A stretch of 64,000 nucleotides of DNA from an uncultured Pseudomonadales bacterium (GCA_958295875.1 OY282379.1:3625046-3689045); one strand, 5' to 3'. Counted from the stretch's first letter, positions 36,392-47,899 are shown. Notes: generated from the letters alone by a model not told the origin. Made by a program: numbers and translations.

Positions 36392-37747
36392 ATGCTCTCC
36401 CTTGGCGCTTTGCGCCAGCGTGCGGACGCTGTCATCCGCCCCGGTGGGGCGATCTTCTATGGTTGGTGGATCGTCGGCTCGTCGAGCGGCATCCAGATGC
36501 TTGCAGGCATGCTGTGGATGCAGTCCTACAGCGCCTACGTCGTGCTGCTGCAGGAAGAGTTCGATTGGAGCAAGGCGGTGATCGCCGGCGCGTTCGCGCT
36601 CACCAGGATCGAGAGCGGCATCCTGGGGCCCTTGCAGGGCTGGCTGGTGGATCGGTTCGGGCCGCGTCCCATCCTGCGCGTCGGCACCGTCATCTTCGGC
36701 CTCGGCTTCATCTTGTTCAGCTACGTCGAGTCCATCCTCGCCTTCTACATCACGTTCGCGCTGGTCGCCGTCGGCTCCAGTTTGGGCGGCTTCCACACCT
36801 TGATGATCGCCATCGTCCACTGGTTCCAGCAACGTCGCGCCAAGGCCGTGGCGCTCGCCCAAGTCGGTTACTCCGTGGGCGGGCTGTTGGTGCCGCTGGT
36901 CGTCTTTTCCCTACAGGCGTTTGGCTGGCGCGCCACCGCGTTTGCCTCCGGCATCATCGTGATGGTCGTCGGGCTGCCGCTCACCCAAGTGATCCGTCAC
37001 CGGCCGGGGCCGGGCGAGTTTCCAGATGGCGTGGCGCCAGCGCCTGAATCCGACGCGCGCTCGACGCTGCCGCCCCGACGCGCGGACCACACCGCCGGCG
37101 AAGCGCTGCGCACCCCGGCGTTCTGGTTCATCTCGTTCGGCCACGCGGCGTCGCTGCTCGTGGTGTCCGCGGTGATGGTTCACTTGGCGCCCCATCTCAC
37201 GGAGGGGCTCGGCTATTCACTCACCGTGGGCGGCGCGGTGATCGCGCTGATGACGGCGAGCCAGATGGGTGGGCAGCTGATCGGCGGCTTCCTTGGAGAC
37301 CGTTTCGAGAAGCGCATGATCTGCGTCGCTTGCATGCTCGCCCATGCCGTCGGCCTCATTCTCTTGGCGTTCGCAGAGAACCTCTTCATGGTGCTCGCGT
37401 TCGCGGTGACGCATGGTTTGGGCTGGGGCGTGCGCGGCCCGCAGATGGTCGCGCTCCGGGCAGACTACTTCGGCGCCGCGGCGTTCGGCACCATCATGGG
37501 CTTCTCGTCGCTCATCGTGATGCTGGGCATGTCTGCCGGCCCGATCGTCGCCGGCCTCATGGCCGATGCCTCAGGCACCTATGAGGGCGGATTCACCACG
37601 CTCGCCATTGGAGCGCTGCTTGGCTCGTTCTGCTTCTTGGCGGCGAAGCCCCCCGAAACGCCCACGCGCCGCACGCGGCCCCACGCCTTGCCGCGGCTGT
37701 CCGAGGAAGGACGCGGCGCAGACACCCGGCACCAGCGTTCAGCGTGA
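36392..37747 (+). CDS. MFS transporter
   Basis: Major facilitator, 451 aa, with twelve likely membrane helices in two halves separated by a polar loop (about residues 205-240). The loop GWLVDRFGPRPILRVG carries the MFS motif A pattern and a second similar one (GGFLGDRFEKRM) lies in the C-terminal half. It resembles oxalate/monocarboxylate-type (OFA-like) members. It opens a same-strand group with the aldo/keto reductase and the esterase, so it may import a carboxylate or ester-derived compound. Confidence 0.85.
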   Translation: MLSLGALRQRADAVIRPGGAIFYGWWIVGSSSGIQMLAGMLWMQSYSAYVVLLQEEFDWSKAVIAGAFALTRIESGILGPLQGWLVDRFGPRPILRVGTVIFGLGFILFSYVESILAFYITFALVAVGSSLGGFHTLMIAIVHWFQQRRAKAVALAQVGYSVGGLLVPLVVFSLQAFGWRATAFASGIIVMVVGLPLTQVIRHRPGPGEFPDGVAPAPESDARSTLPPRRADHTAGEALRTPAFWFISFGHAASLLVVSAVMVHLAPHLTEGLGYSLTVGGAVIALMTASQMGGQLIGGFLGDRFEKRMICVACMLAHAVGLILLAFAENLFMVLAFAVTHGLGWGVRGPQMVALRADYFGAAAFGTIMGFSSLIVMLGMSAGPIVAGLMADASGTYEGGFTTLAIGALLGSFCFLAAKPPETPTRRTRPHALPRLSEEGRGADTRHQRSA

Positions 37748-37849
37748 AACGCGCAATGCCGAGGACGGCCCGCCGAAGACCAAGCCCCGGTTGACTTGAC
37801 CCGGCCGTTGGCGAATAGTGGGCACTTCCACACCTAAGCGGAAACCGCC

Positions 37850-38908
37850 ATGACGCCGCCCGACGCCGCCCCGCAAACCGCCGCCACCAACCGCCGCGCC
37901 TTCATGCGCTACGCCGCGATGATCGGCGTGGGCAGCCAAGCGCTGTGGCATACGCGCAGCTTGCACGGCGCCATCGCCGAGGCGCAGGACGCGGCCCCCG
38001 AGGCGCCGCCGTGGCCGGCAATGGCCTACCGCAAGCTCGGCCGCACGGGCTTCGACGCGAGCCGCTTGGTGTTCGGTTGTGGTGCGGCGCTGTCGCGCAA
38101 ACCCAATGACCGTCTGTTGGAGCTCGCCTTGGAGCGCGGCGTCAACGTCTTCGACGTGGGCTTTCGGCGCTACTACGGCGACGCTGAGCGCAACATGGCC
38201 GGCTTCCTCAAGCGCCACCGGGACGACGTGTATCTCATCTCGAAGGCATTGACGTATGTGGACATCGACCCCAATGCCGAGGTGACGCCGGAACAGGCGC
38301 GGCAAGCCGCCCGCACATGGACGGAAATGCTCGATGACAGCCTGCGGGACCTCGGCGTCGAGCATGTCGACGCCTACTACCAGATGGGCGCCAACAATCC
38401 CAGCGTAGTGGCGGCGGAAGAGCTATACGGCGCCTTTCAGGCTGCCAAGCAGGCCGGCAAGGTGTCCCACTACGGCGTGAGCACCCACGAAAACGCCGCC
38501 AAAGTGCTGGATGCTGCGGTGGACTCGGGCTGGTATGACCTTGCCATGATCGCCATCACCCCAGCGGGCTGGTACGACTGGGAGGCGAAGGACATCCTCG
38601 CCAGCACGCCGAGCATGACGGCGCTGCGCCCGCAGCTTGACCGCGCGCGGGAGGCGGGCGTCGGTTTGGTCGGCATGAAGGTGGGGCGGCTCCTCGCCGG
38701 CAGCGGCTGGCTGGGGCGAGGCGACGCCAAGGCGTTCGACAAGCATTACGACGGCGGATTGATGAGCGCCCCGCTCACGGACTTCCAACGCAGCTACGCC
38801 TATGTGCTGGAACACGGCCTCGACGTCGTGAACGCGGACATCCAGAGCTACGCCATCCTGAAGGACAACTTCGCCGCCGCCGCCACCGCCCACCAATACG
38901 CTGTCTGA
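37850..38908 (+). CDS. Tat-exported aldo/keto reductase-like protein
   Basis: Aldo/keto reductase family protein, 352 aa. A twin-arginine signal (NRRAFMRYAAMIGVGSQAL) at residues 15-33 predicts folded export to the periplasm, unusual for this normally cytosolic NADPH-using fold. The barrel begins MAYRKLGRTGFDASRLVFGCG. YYGDAERNM holds the tyrosine region and LISKALTYV the lysine region. Neighbours are an MFS transporter before and a lipoprotein esterase 23 bases after, suggesting a substrate-processing cluster at the envelope. Confidence 0.8.
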   Translation: MTPPDAAPQTAATNRRAFMRYAAMIGVGSQALWHTRSLHGAIAEAQDAAPEAPPWPAMAYRKLGRTGFDASRLVFGCGAALSRKPNDRLLELALERGVNVFDVGFRRYYGDAERNMAGFLKRHRDDVYLISKALTYVDIDPNAEVTPEQARQAARTWTEMLDDSLRDLGVEHVDAYYQMGANNPSVVAAEELYGAFQAAKQAGKVSHYGVSTHENAAKVLDAAVDSGWYDLAMIAITPAGWYDWEAKDILASTPSMTALRPQLDRAREAGVGLVGMKVGRLLAGSGWLGRGDAKAFDKHYDGGLMSAPLTDFQRSYAYVLEHGLDVVNADIQSYAILKDNFAAAATAHQYAV

Positions 38909-38931
38909 CGCCAGCCCAAACGAGGAACGCC

Positions 38932-40596
<1,665 letters not shown>

Positions 40597-40612
40597 AGGG
40601 CTCACCGCGCAG

Positions 40613-42031
40613 ATGGCTCGGAGCAAGAACGCCGCGCCGCAACGAGCCAAGACCGTCGGCCAGCTGCAGGCCGCCGGCTACGAAGTGCTGCCCGTGAAGG
40701 CGGAACTGCGCAAGAACTTGATCGCGAAGCTCATTGCCGGGGAAGCGCTGTTTCCGGGCGTCGTCGGCTACGACGAAACGGTTATCCCGCAAGTGCAGAA
40801 TGCGCTCCTGGCCGGGCAAGACCTCATCCTGCTCGGCGAGCGCGGGCAAGCGAAATCGCGCATTTTGCGCAGCCTCACCGCGCTCCTGGACGAGCACACC
40901 CCCGTGCTCGCCGACGTGGACGTGCCGGAGAACCCTTACCAACCGATCAGCGCGCAAGGCAAGGCACTCATCGCCGAGCATGGCGACGACGCCCCCATCC
41001 ACTGGATGGGTCGGGATGAGCGCTACGGCGAGAAACTCGCCACGCCAGACATCACCATCGCAGACTTGATCGGCGAGGTAGACCCCATCAAGGTGGCCGA
41101 AGGGCGCTATCTGTCGGACGACCTCACCCTCCATTTCGGCCTCGTGCCCCGCGCCAACCGCGGCATCTTCGCCATCAACGAACTGCCGGATTTGACCGAG
41201 CGCATCCAAGTGGGCCTCTTGAACGTGCTGGAGGAACGCGATGTGCAGATTCGCGGCCACAAGGTGCGCCTGAACCTGGACGTGTTCCTCGCGGCCACCG
41301 CCAACCCAGAGGACTACACCAACCGCGGGCGCATCATCACGCCCCTGAAGGATCGCTACGGCGCACAGATTCGCACCCACTACCCCGCCTCCATCGAGCA
41401 GGAAATCACCATCATGGAGCAGGAGGCGACGCAGCTGGACACGGCGGGGCGACGCATCACAGTGCCAGACTACATGCGCGAAATTCTCGCCGAAGTGACG
41501 CACGCCGCCCGCCGTTCGCCCGACGTCAACCAGCGTTCCGGCGTGTCCGTACGCGCTTCCATCGCTAACTTCGAAGCGGTGAAAGCGAACGCGCTGCGCC
41601 GCGCCCTGCGCCTTGGTGAAGCCGAGGCGGCGCCACGTATCTCGGATCTGCCGTTCATCGCGCCATCGCTGCAAGGCAAGCTGGAGTTCGAGGCGATGGA
41701 GGAAGGCCAAGAGGAGACCATCGCCCGGCGCATCGTCAACGCTGCGGTGCGAACGGTGTTCGACCGGCGCTTCAAGGTGGATGACTTGGAACCGGTGGCC
41801 CTCGCCTTCAGTGAAGGGCTGGTCGTCGAAACCGGTGAGGCGGCGGCAGCCGGCCAATACGCCCACATCCTCGACCAAGTGGAGGGCCTCGGCGACGCGG
41901 TGGCGCGCATCGCCGGCGAGGCCGGCGCGGCGCACACCGCCGCGGCCATCGAGTTCATCCTTGAGGGGCTGCACCTCAACAAGCTCCTCAACAAACGCAG
42001 CCTGCCCGGCGGCGCCGCCTTCACGGCCTAG
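40613..42031 (+). CDS. MoxR/BchI-like AAA+ ATPase
   Basis: AAA+ ATPase, 472 aa, of the magnesium-chelatase/MoxR type. The P-loop is atypical: LILLGERGQAKS (about 68-79) in place of GxxGxGKT, as in BchI-like members; Walker B is GIFAINELPDL and sensor 1 LAATANPEDY. A C-terminal helical region follows. With the downstream VWA protein it forms the classical ATPase-plus-MIDAS pair that remodels or inserts metal into a client. I start at ATG 40613 (MARSKNAAPQRAKTVG), after the esterase stop. Confidence 0.83.
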   Translation: MARSKNAAPQRAKTVGQLQAAGYEVLPVKAELRKNLIAKLIAGEALFPGVVGYDETVIPQVQNALLAGQDLILLGERGQAKSRILRSLTALLDEHTPVLADVDVPENPYQPISAQGKALIAEHGDDAPIHWMGRDERYGEKLATPDITIADLIGEVDPIKVAEGRYLSDDLTLHFGLVPRANRGIFAINELPDLTERIQVGLLNVLEERDVQIRGHKVRLNLDVFLAATANPEDYTNRGRIITPLKDRYGAQIRTHYPASIEQEITIMEQEATQLDTAGRRITVPDYMREILAEVTHAARRSPDVNQRSGVSVRASIANFEAVKANALRRALRLGEAEAAPRISDLPFIAPSLQGKLEFEAMEEGQEETIARRIVNAAVRTVFDRRFKVDDLEPVALAFSEGLVVETGEAAAAGQYAHILDQVEGLGDAVARIAGEAGAAHTAAAIEFILEGLHLNKLLNKRSLPGGAAFTA

Positions 42032-42035
42032 CGCC

Positions 42036-44036
42036 ATGCGCTTTCCACCATTGGGCGCGCGCTACTCGCAATGGGATGGCACCCAAGCGGGCGCAGTGGA
42101 TGCCGATGCGGTGTTGGGCGCCATCGCTGATGACCTCATGGAGCATGGGGACTTGGGCTGGGCCTTGCGCAACCTCCTCGCGCGCGGCCTGCCGAACGCC
42201 GACGGCGGGCACAGCCAAGGCTTGCGTCAGCTCCTGCAACGCCTGCGGGAGCAGAAGCGTGAACGCTTGGACCGCTTCGACCTCTCCACCGTGATGCAGG
42301 ACATCGAGCAGCAGCTCAACGACATCCTGAAGCGCGAGCAGGCCACCGTGGACGAGTGGGCTGCCCGCGGCGAGGACGCCTTCTCCGACGAGATGCTGCG
42401 CAAGATCGCCGAGCGCAACCAAGCCGAGTTGGACGCCCTGCCGGAGGACACCGCCGGCCGCATCAAGGCCCTCGAACGCTACGAGTTCCTCAACCCAGAT
42501 GCGCAGCGGGACTTCATCGCGCTCTTGAACCAGCTGCGCAAGGCGATGACGCAGACGTTCTTCAAAGACGTGGAGAACATGGTGCAGCGCCTCTCAGACG
42601 GCGACATCGCCCGCATGAAGGAGATGCTCAACGCCCTGCACGACATGCTGGTGAAGAAGATCGCCGGCGAAGAGCCAGACTTCGAAGGCTTCATGGCGCG
42701 CTTCGGCGACATGTTCGGCGACCACCCGCCAGCGACGTTGGAAGCGCTGTTGGAGCAGATGCGCCAACAGATGGCTGCGGCGCAATCCATGCTTGGCTCC
42801 ATGTCGCCGGATCAACGCGCGCAGTTGCTGTCGATGATGGCAGACCGGTTTGCAGACCCGGAACTCGACCAAGCGCTCCGCCAGCTCACCAAGGCCATGG
42901 ACTTCCTGAATCCGCGCGGCGCCCGCTACCGTTTCGGCGGCAGCGACGAGTTGGATTTGGAAGCGGCCATGCGCTTGATGCAGGAGATGCACCGCTTAGA
43001 CGAGACGATGGAGCAGGTGCAGGCCGCGGCACGTTCCGGCGACTTGGACCGCATCGACCGCGACGCCATTGCCGAACTGTTGGGCGACGAGGACGCCGAT
43101 GGCCTCGACAACCTGAAGGCGTTGCTCGATGCGCTCAAGGAAGCCGGCTATCTGCGCGAGGCGGGCGACAAGTGGGAGCTGACGCCGCGTGGCTCGCGGA
43201 TGATCGGCCAACATGCCTTGGGCGAAATCTACGCGCGCCTCAAGCGGCAGAACCTCGGCAACCATCCCCTGCCCGAAGCCGGACGTTTTGGCGAGCGCAT
43301 GGCAGAGACGAAGCCCTACGAGCACGGCGACGCCTTCCACCTCAACATGCCACGCACGATCCGCAACGCGATGGACCGGGAAGGCCCCGCCCTGCCCATC
43401 AAGCTGCGCGCCGACGATTTCGAGGTGGACCGTTCCGAGCGGCTCACCTCCACGGCCACGGCCATGCTGGTGGATCAATCGTGGTCCATGGCGTTGCGCG
43501 GCTCGTTCGAGGCTGCCAAGAAGGTGGCCCTCGCCCTGCATCACCTCATTACTTCACAGTATCCCCGCGACAGCTTCCACATCATTGGCTTCGCCGCCTA
43601 CGCCAACGAACTCAAACCGCGTGACCTGCCGTTCTTGCAGTGGGACGAATACGTGTTGGGCACCAACATGCAGCACGCGCTGCTGCTCGCCGAGCAACTG
43701 CTCTGCCGCGACGGCGCCGGCACCAAGCAAATCATCTTGATCTCCGACGGCGAACCCACGGCGCATCTGTTGCCGAACGGGCGGCATCAATTCGCCTATC
43801 CGCCCACCCTGGAGACTTGGCGGGCGACATTTCGCGCCGTGCGGCGCTGCACGCGCAAGGGCATCGCCATCAACACCTTCATGCTCGACGCGAATGACCA
43901 CTTGAAGCAGTTCATGGAACAGATGGCGCGCATCAACGGCGGGCGCGTGTTCTACTCGACGCCGGAGCGGCTCGGCGAGTACATCTTGGTGGACTACGTG
44001 GACAACAAGCGCAAGCGGCTCGGCGGCGGGCGCTGA
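42036..44036 (+). CDS. VWA-domain protein partner of the AAA+ ATPase
   Basis: Cytoplasmic protein, 666 aa. The C-terminal third is a von Willebrand A domain with MIDAS motif DQSWS (in MLVDQSWSMALRG), IIGFAAYANELK, and ILISDGEPTAH. The N-terminal two thirds are mostly charged helices, typical of the large subunit type in MoxR/VWA or magnesium-chelatase-like pairs. It begins four bases after the ATPase gene stop, so both are cotranscribed. The client is unknown. No signal peptide. Confidence 0.82.
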   Translation: MRFPPLGARYSQWDGTQAGAVDADAVLGAIADDLMEHGDLGWALRNLLARGLPNADGGHSQGLRQLLQRLREQKRERLDRFDLSTVMQDIEQQLNDILKREQATVDEWAARGEDAFSDEMLRKIAERNQAELDALPEDTAGRIKALERYEFLNPDAQRDFIALLNQLRKAMTQTFFKDVENMVQRLSDGDIARMKEMLNALHDMLVKKIAGEEPDFEGFMARFGDMFGDHPPATLEALLEQMRQQMAAAQSMLGSMSPDQRAQLLSMMADRFADPELDQALRQLTKAMDFLNPRGARYRFGGSDELDLEAAMRLMQEMHRLDETMEQVQAAARSGDLDRIDRDAIAELLGDEDADGLDNLKALLDALKEAGYLREAGDKWELTPRGSRMIGQHALGEIYARLKRQNLGNHPLPEAGRFGERMAETKPYEHGDAFHLNMPRTIRNAMDREGPALPIKLRADDFEVDRSERLTSTATAMLVDQSWSMALRGSFEAAKKVALALHHLITSQYPRDSFHIIGFAAYANELKPRDLPFLQWDEYVLGTNMQHALLLAEQLLCRDGAGTKQIILISDGEPTAHLLPNGRHQFAYPPTLETWRATFRAVRRCTRKGIAINTFMLDANDHLKQFMEQMARINGGRVFYSTPERLGEYILVDYVDNKRKRLGGGR

Positions 44037-44059
44037 CGGGAGGCGACGCCCGCGGCCCT

Positions 44060-45226
44060 TCAATACGAACGCGGCAAATCGAGCACATGCTCCGTCACGA
44101 AGTTCAGCACCATCTCCTGTGAGATCGGCGCGATGCGCATGAGGCGAGCCTCGCGCCAATAGCGCTCAACGTGATACTCCCGCGCGTAGCCGAAGCCGCC
44201 GTGGGTCTGCATGGCTTGGTCCGCAGCCTGGAACCCTGCGTCCGCCGCCAGCCACTTGGCCATGTTCGCTTCCGCGCCGCAGGGCAAACCTTGGTCGATG
44301 AGCCAAGAGGCCTTGCGGATCATCAGTTCCGCGGCGTCGAGCCGCATCCGCGCCTCCCCAAGCGGAAACGACACCCCTTGGTTCATGCCGATGGGGCGCC
44401 CGAATACCACCCGGTCGCGGGCGTAGTCCGCGGCGCGCCGCAACGCCGCCCGACCGATGCCCAGCGCCTCGGCGGCGATGAGGATGCGCTCGGCGTTCAG
44501 GCCGTCGAGCAAGTAGTGAAAGCCCCTGCCCTCTTCACCTACGCGGTCCGTGATGTGAACCGGCAAGTCGTCATACACCACTTCGCAGGACGCCACGGCG
44601 TTGCGGCCCACCTTGTCGATTGGCGAAATGGTGACTTCGGGCCGCTTGAGATCAGCGAGCAGCAATGTCATGCCGGCGGAGCGCTTCGGGGCTTCGTCCG
44701 CCGGCGTGGTGCGCGTCAACAGCAACACCCGCTCCGCATCTAACGCCTTGGTGGTCCACACTTTGCGGCCGCGGACGACGTAGTGGTCGCCGTCGCGGCG
44801 GGCGCTGGTCTTGATGGAGGTGGTGTCCGTGCCGGCGTCTGGCTCCGTGACGCCGAAGGCAACATGCAAGTCGCCGTTGGCCACGCGCGGCAAGTACTTC
44901 TCCTTCATGTCCGCACTGCCGTGCTTCACCACCGGATGCATGCCAAAGATGGAGAGGTGGATGGCGCTGGCGCCGTTCATGGCCGCGCCGCTGGCCGCCA
45001 CCTCTTCCAACACGATGGAGGCTTCGGTGATGCCGTTGCCGCTGCCGCCGTAGGCTTCCGGAATGGCGACGCCAATCCATCCGGCGGCCGCCAAGGCATC
45101 GTAGAAATCGCGCGGAAAGCGGTGCTCGGCATCGCACTGCGACCAGTATTCGTCCGGGAAGTCCGCGCAGATGCGCCGGACGGATTCGCGGATGAGCTGA
45201 TGTTCGTCGGTTGCCTGAAAGTCCAT
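44060..45226 (-). CDS. Acyl-CoA dehydrogenase
   Basis: FAD acyl-CoA dehydrogenase, 388 aa. Characteristic segments are GWIGVAIPEAYGGSGNGITEASIVLEE, FGVTEPDAGTDTTSIKTSARRDGD, VVRGRKVWTTKALDAE and MQTHGGFGYAREYHVERYWREARL. Its family resembles short/branched-chain or isovaleryl-type dehydrogenases. It is transcribed divergently from the enoyl-CoA hydratase gene, consistent with a beta-oxidation locus, but acyl-chain preference is not determined. Confidence 0.9.
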   Translation of the reverse strand: MDFQATDEHQLIRESVRRICADFPDEYWSQCDAEHRFPRDFYDALAAAGWIGVAIPEAYGGSGNGITEASIVLEEVAASGAAMNGASAIHLSIFGMHPVVKHGSADMKEKYLPRVANGDLHVAFGVTEPDAGTDTTSIKTSARRDGDHYVVRGRKVWTTKALDAERVLLLTRTTPADEAPKRSAGMTLLLADLKRPEVTISPIDKVGRNAVASCEVVYDDLPVHITDRVGEEGRGFHYLLDGLNAERILIAAEALGIGRAALRRAADYARDRVVFGRPIGMNQGVSFPLGEARMRLDAAELMIRKASWLIDQGLPCGAEANMAKWLAADAGFQAADQAMQTHGGFGYAREYHVERYWREARLMRIAPISQEMVLNFVTEHVLDLPRSY

Positions 45227-45429
45227 GCGTTGCTCGCCGGCGGAGGTGGCCGCACCTTAGCAGAATCGGCCAAGCGTTCACTGCCGGGCCGAAGCGGCCA
45301 GCGGCGAGGCGACGCCGCGCCAGCCGTTGCGGGCGAACCGACCAACGTGCGCCGGCACCTTCGGTGCCAAGCCCGTGGGCGCTCGGTATAAACTGTGCCT
45401 CAACCATCGCAACGAAGACCCCGCCCGGC

Positions 45430-46230
45430 ATGGAGCTTGCCCTCAACACCGAGAAGATGCGCGCCCGCATCGACGACGGCATCGGCTGGATGACGTTCAA
45501 CAACCCAGCCCGGCACAACGCCCTATCGCTTGAGATGTGGCAAGCCATCGGCGACATCTTGGAGCGTTTCGAGTTGGATGACGCGGTGCGCTTGGTGGTG
45601 ATGCAGGGCGCCGGCGGCAAGGCGTTCGTGTCTGGCGCAGACATCAGCGAGTTCGACGCCAAGCGCTCGAGTGCGGAGCAGAAGGCCGAGTACGCGCGCA
45701 CGTCGGCGCGGGGCGGTCGGGCGTTGGGCAGCTTTTCCAAGCCGCTCATCGCCAAGATCGAGGGCTACTGCATCGGCGGCGGCCTCGCCACGGCGCTCAA
45801 TGCGGACATCCGCTTCGCCACGCCCGATTCCACATTCGGCATCCCCGCGGCGCGGCTGGGCCTCGGCTACGACTATGAGGGCCTCGCCAAGCTGTCCCGC
45901 GTGGTGGGGCCGGCGAACGCGCGCGACATCCTATTCTCGGCGCGGCTGATGCCAGCGGACGAGGCGTTGCGCATGGGTTTGGTGAGCTTCATTAAGGAAC
46001 GCGACGACATCGCAGACGCTGTCATCGGCTATGCCGAGCGGGTGGCGGCCAACGCCCCGCTGACGGTCAAGGCGGCCAAGGCCGCGGTGGACGCTTGGGA
46101 GGGCGGCGGACAGACCGCCGACCTCAACGCCGTGCGCCAACTCGTGAACGCCTGCTTTGATTCCGAGGACTACAAGGAAGGGCGGCGCGCGTTCAAGGAA
46201 AAGCGCGCACCGCAGTTCGTCGGCCGATGA
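45430..46230 (+). CDS. Enoyl-CoA hydratase/isomerase
   Basis: Crotonase-fold protein, 266 aa, probably hydrating 2-enoyl-CoA in fatty-acid or aromatic degradation. The oxyanion-hole signatures FVSGADISEF and KIEGYCIGGGLATALNADIRFA, plus FGIPAARLGLGYDYEGLAKL, define the family. I use ATG 45430 (MELALNTEKMRARIDDG), whose frame opens upstream only with filler. The gene pairs with the divergent acyl-CoA dehydrogenase. Confidence 0.88.
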   Translation: MELALNTEKMRARIDDGIGWMTFNNPARHNALSLEMWQAIGDILERFELDDAVRLVVMQGAGGKAFVSGADISEFDAKRSSAEQKAEYARTSARGGRALGSFSKPLIAKIEGYCIGGGLATALNADIRFATPDSTFGIPAARLGLGYDYEGLAKLSRVVGPANARDILFSARLMPADEALRMGLVSFIKERDDIADAVIGYAERVAANAPLTVKAAKAAVDAWEGGGQTADLNAVRQLVNACFDSEDYKEGRRAFKEKRAPQFVGR

Positions 46231-46345
46231 TGGCGGTGGCATGTGCCGCAGCGGCGCAGCGGGCAGCAGAGGCGACGCCGGGAACGGGATTTTCCGCTCG
46301 GCGTGAACCGCGCCATAGGCAAAGAGGCAGGTCTGGTGAACAACC

Positions 46346-47083
46346 ATGAGTGAACGCATTGTCACCGCCTGCGTCGTCATCATCGGCAACGAAATCCTCT
46401 CGGGCCGGACGCAAGACACCAACCTCGCCCATCTTGCCAAGCATCTCAACGAGTGGGGCGTGCAGGTGCGCGAGGCGCGCGTGGTGCCAGACGTGCAAGA
46501 CGTGGTGGTGGCCGCGGTGAACGCCGCGCGGACGGCGTTCGACTATGTGTTCACCACCGGCGGCATCGGCCCCACCCACGACGACATCACCGCCGAGTGC
46601 ATCGCTGCGGCGTTCGACGTGCCGTTGGTGATGAACGAGGAGATCGCCACCGTCATCCGCCGCCGGCCGGCGCCGGACGCGGTGATGAACGCGCGGCTCA
46701 GGATGGCGCGCATCCCCGAGGGCGCGACGCTCATCGACAACCCTTGGGGCCCGCAGGGCTTCCGCATGGGAAACGTGTTCGTGATGGCGGGCATCCCAAG
46801 GGTGATGCAGGTCATGCTTGCCTCGCTCGAGGACCAGTTGGAGGGTGGCGCCGTCACCCGTTCGCGTTCCATCACCGCCTATGTGAGCGAGGGCGAGGTC
46901 GCCACCGCGCTCGGCGCCGTGCAGGAGCGCCACCCAACAGTGGAGCTCGGCAGCTATCCCTTCTACCGGGATGAGCGCTACGGCACCATGCTGGTGATGC
47001 GCGGTTCAGACGACGCGGCACTTGAGCGCATGGCGGCAGCCGTCAAAGAGGCCGTGGCCGCCGCCGGCGGAGAAATCGAGTGA
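46346..47083 (+). CDS. MoCF-domain molybdopterin-binding protein (CinA N-terminal-like)
   Basis: Molybdopterin-binding-domain protein, 245 aa, related to the N-terminal part of CinA. Seen: VIIGNEILSGRTQDTN, TTGGIGPTHDDITAECIAAAF and NPWGPQGFRMGNVFVMAGIPRVM, all family signature. The nicotinamide-nucleotide amidase half of CinA is absent. Such stand-alone proteins may act in pyrophosphatase or NAD-repair reactions. Its ATG at 46346 follows the hydratase stop by 113 bases. Confidence 0.85.
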   Translation: MSERIVTACVVIIGNEILSGRTQDTNLAHLAKHLNEWGVQVREARVVPDVQDVVVAAVNAARTAFDYVFTTGGIGPTHDDITAECIAAAFDVPLVMNEEIATVIRRRPAPDAVMNARLRMARIPEGATLIDNPWGPQGFRMGNVFVMAGIPRVMQVMLASLEDQLEGGAVTRSRSITAYVSEGEVATALGAVQERHPTVELGSYPFYRDERYGTMLVMRGSDDAALERMAAAVKEAVAAAGGEIE

Positions 47084-47175
47084 CGCTGCGCGCCCTGAGA
47101 GCCAAACCCGGAACACCCGCGGCCACGCCACGCGGCGCACCAACAACCCTTCTAAAGCACTGACGAGGCATCCAC

Positions 47176-47892
47176 ATGGACATCGCCGGCAAACGCGCCG
47201 TCGTCTTGGGCGGCACTTCTGGCATCGGGCTCGCCGCCACGCTCCAGCTGGCGGCCGGAGGCGCCGACGTCATCGCCGCCAGCCGCTCCCAAGCCAACAT
47301 CGACAGGGCCGCGGCGGCAGCGCCGGCGGGGACGTCGTTTCGTCAAGTGGACGTGCTCGACCGCGATGCCTTGAGCGCTTTGTTCGCCGAGTGCGCCCCC
47401 TTTGACATCTTGGTCGCTGCGGCCACTGGCGGAGAACGCGCCTCGGGACCCTTCCTCGCCATGGATCTCGACGGCTTCCAAGGCTCGTTTCGCAAGCTCT
47501 GGGGATATGTGAACGCCGTCCGCCTGGGCACCGAACACTTGGCGGCGGACGGCGCGATCGTGCTGGTGAGCGGCTATCCGGCACGCAAGTGCAATCCCGG
47601 CGCCATCGCCATCTCCACGGTGGGCAACGCGGTGGAGGGATTCGCGCGCGGCGTGGCGCCGGAGCTCGCGCCGCGGCGCATCAACGTGGTGTCGCCCGGC
47701 GTCATCGACACGCCGATGTTCCCCGCACAGGGGCAAGCCCGCGAGCAGCTGTTGGGCGCCGCCACCCGCAATCAGCTCATCCCGCGCGCCGGGCGGGCGG
47801 AGGAAGTGGCGGCCGCCATCCTGTTCGCCATCAGCAATGACTTCATGACCGGCGCCACCCTCGACGTGGACGGCGGCGCCCTGCTCCCCTAG
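47176..47892 (+). CDS. SDR-family protein lacking catalytic Tyr/Lys
   Basis: Short-chain dehydrogenase/reductase fold, 238 aa. The NAD(P) motif GGTSGIGLAA is at about residues 12-21 and the C-terminal IDTPMF and DVDGGALLP are conserved. In the usual YxxxK position (normally Y-S-A-S-K) the sequence reads AISTVGNAVEG, so by alignment Tyr is Ile and Lys is Gly. The Ser (LVSG) remains. It may bind a cofactor without reductase activity or use another chemistry. Starts at ATG 47176. Confidence 0.82.
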   Translation: MDIAGKRAVVLGGTSGIGLAATLQLAAGGADVIAASRSQANIDRAAAAAPAGTSFRQVDVLDRDALSALFAECAPFDILVAAATGGERASGPFLAMDLDGFQGSFRKLWGYVNAVRLGTEHLAADGAIVLVSGYPARKCNPGAIAISTVGNAVEGFARGVAPELAPRRINVVSPGVIDTPMFPAQGQAREQLLGAATRNQLIPRAGRAEEVAAAILFAISNDFMTGATLDVDGGALLP

Positions 47893-47899
47893 CGCGGGT

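Noticed and set aside
42356..43624. Alternative + frame of 422 aa inside the VWA gene
   Set aside because: It is an Arg/Pro/Ala-rich shadow of the VWA gene, whose MIDAS motif fixes the real frame.
44652..45755. Second minus-strand frame over the acyl-CoA dehydrogenase and hydratase leader
   Set aside because: Overlaps two well-supported genes on opposite strands and has no recognisable domain.
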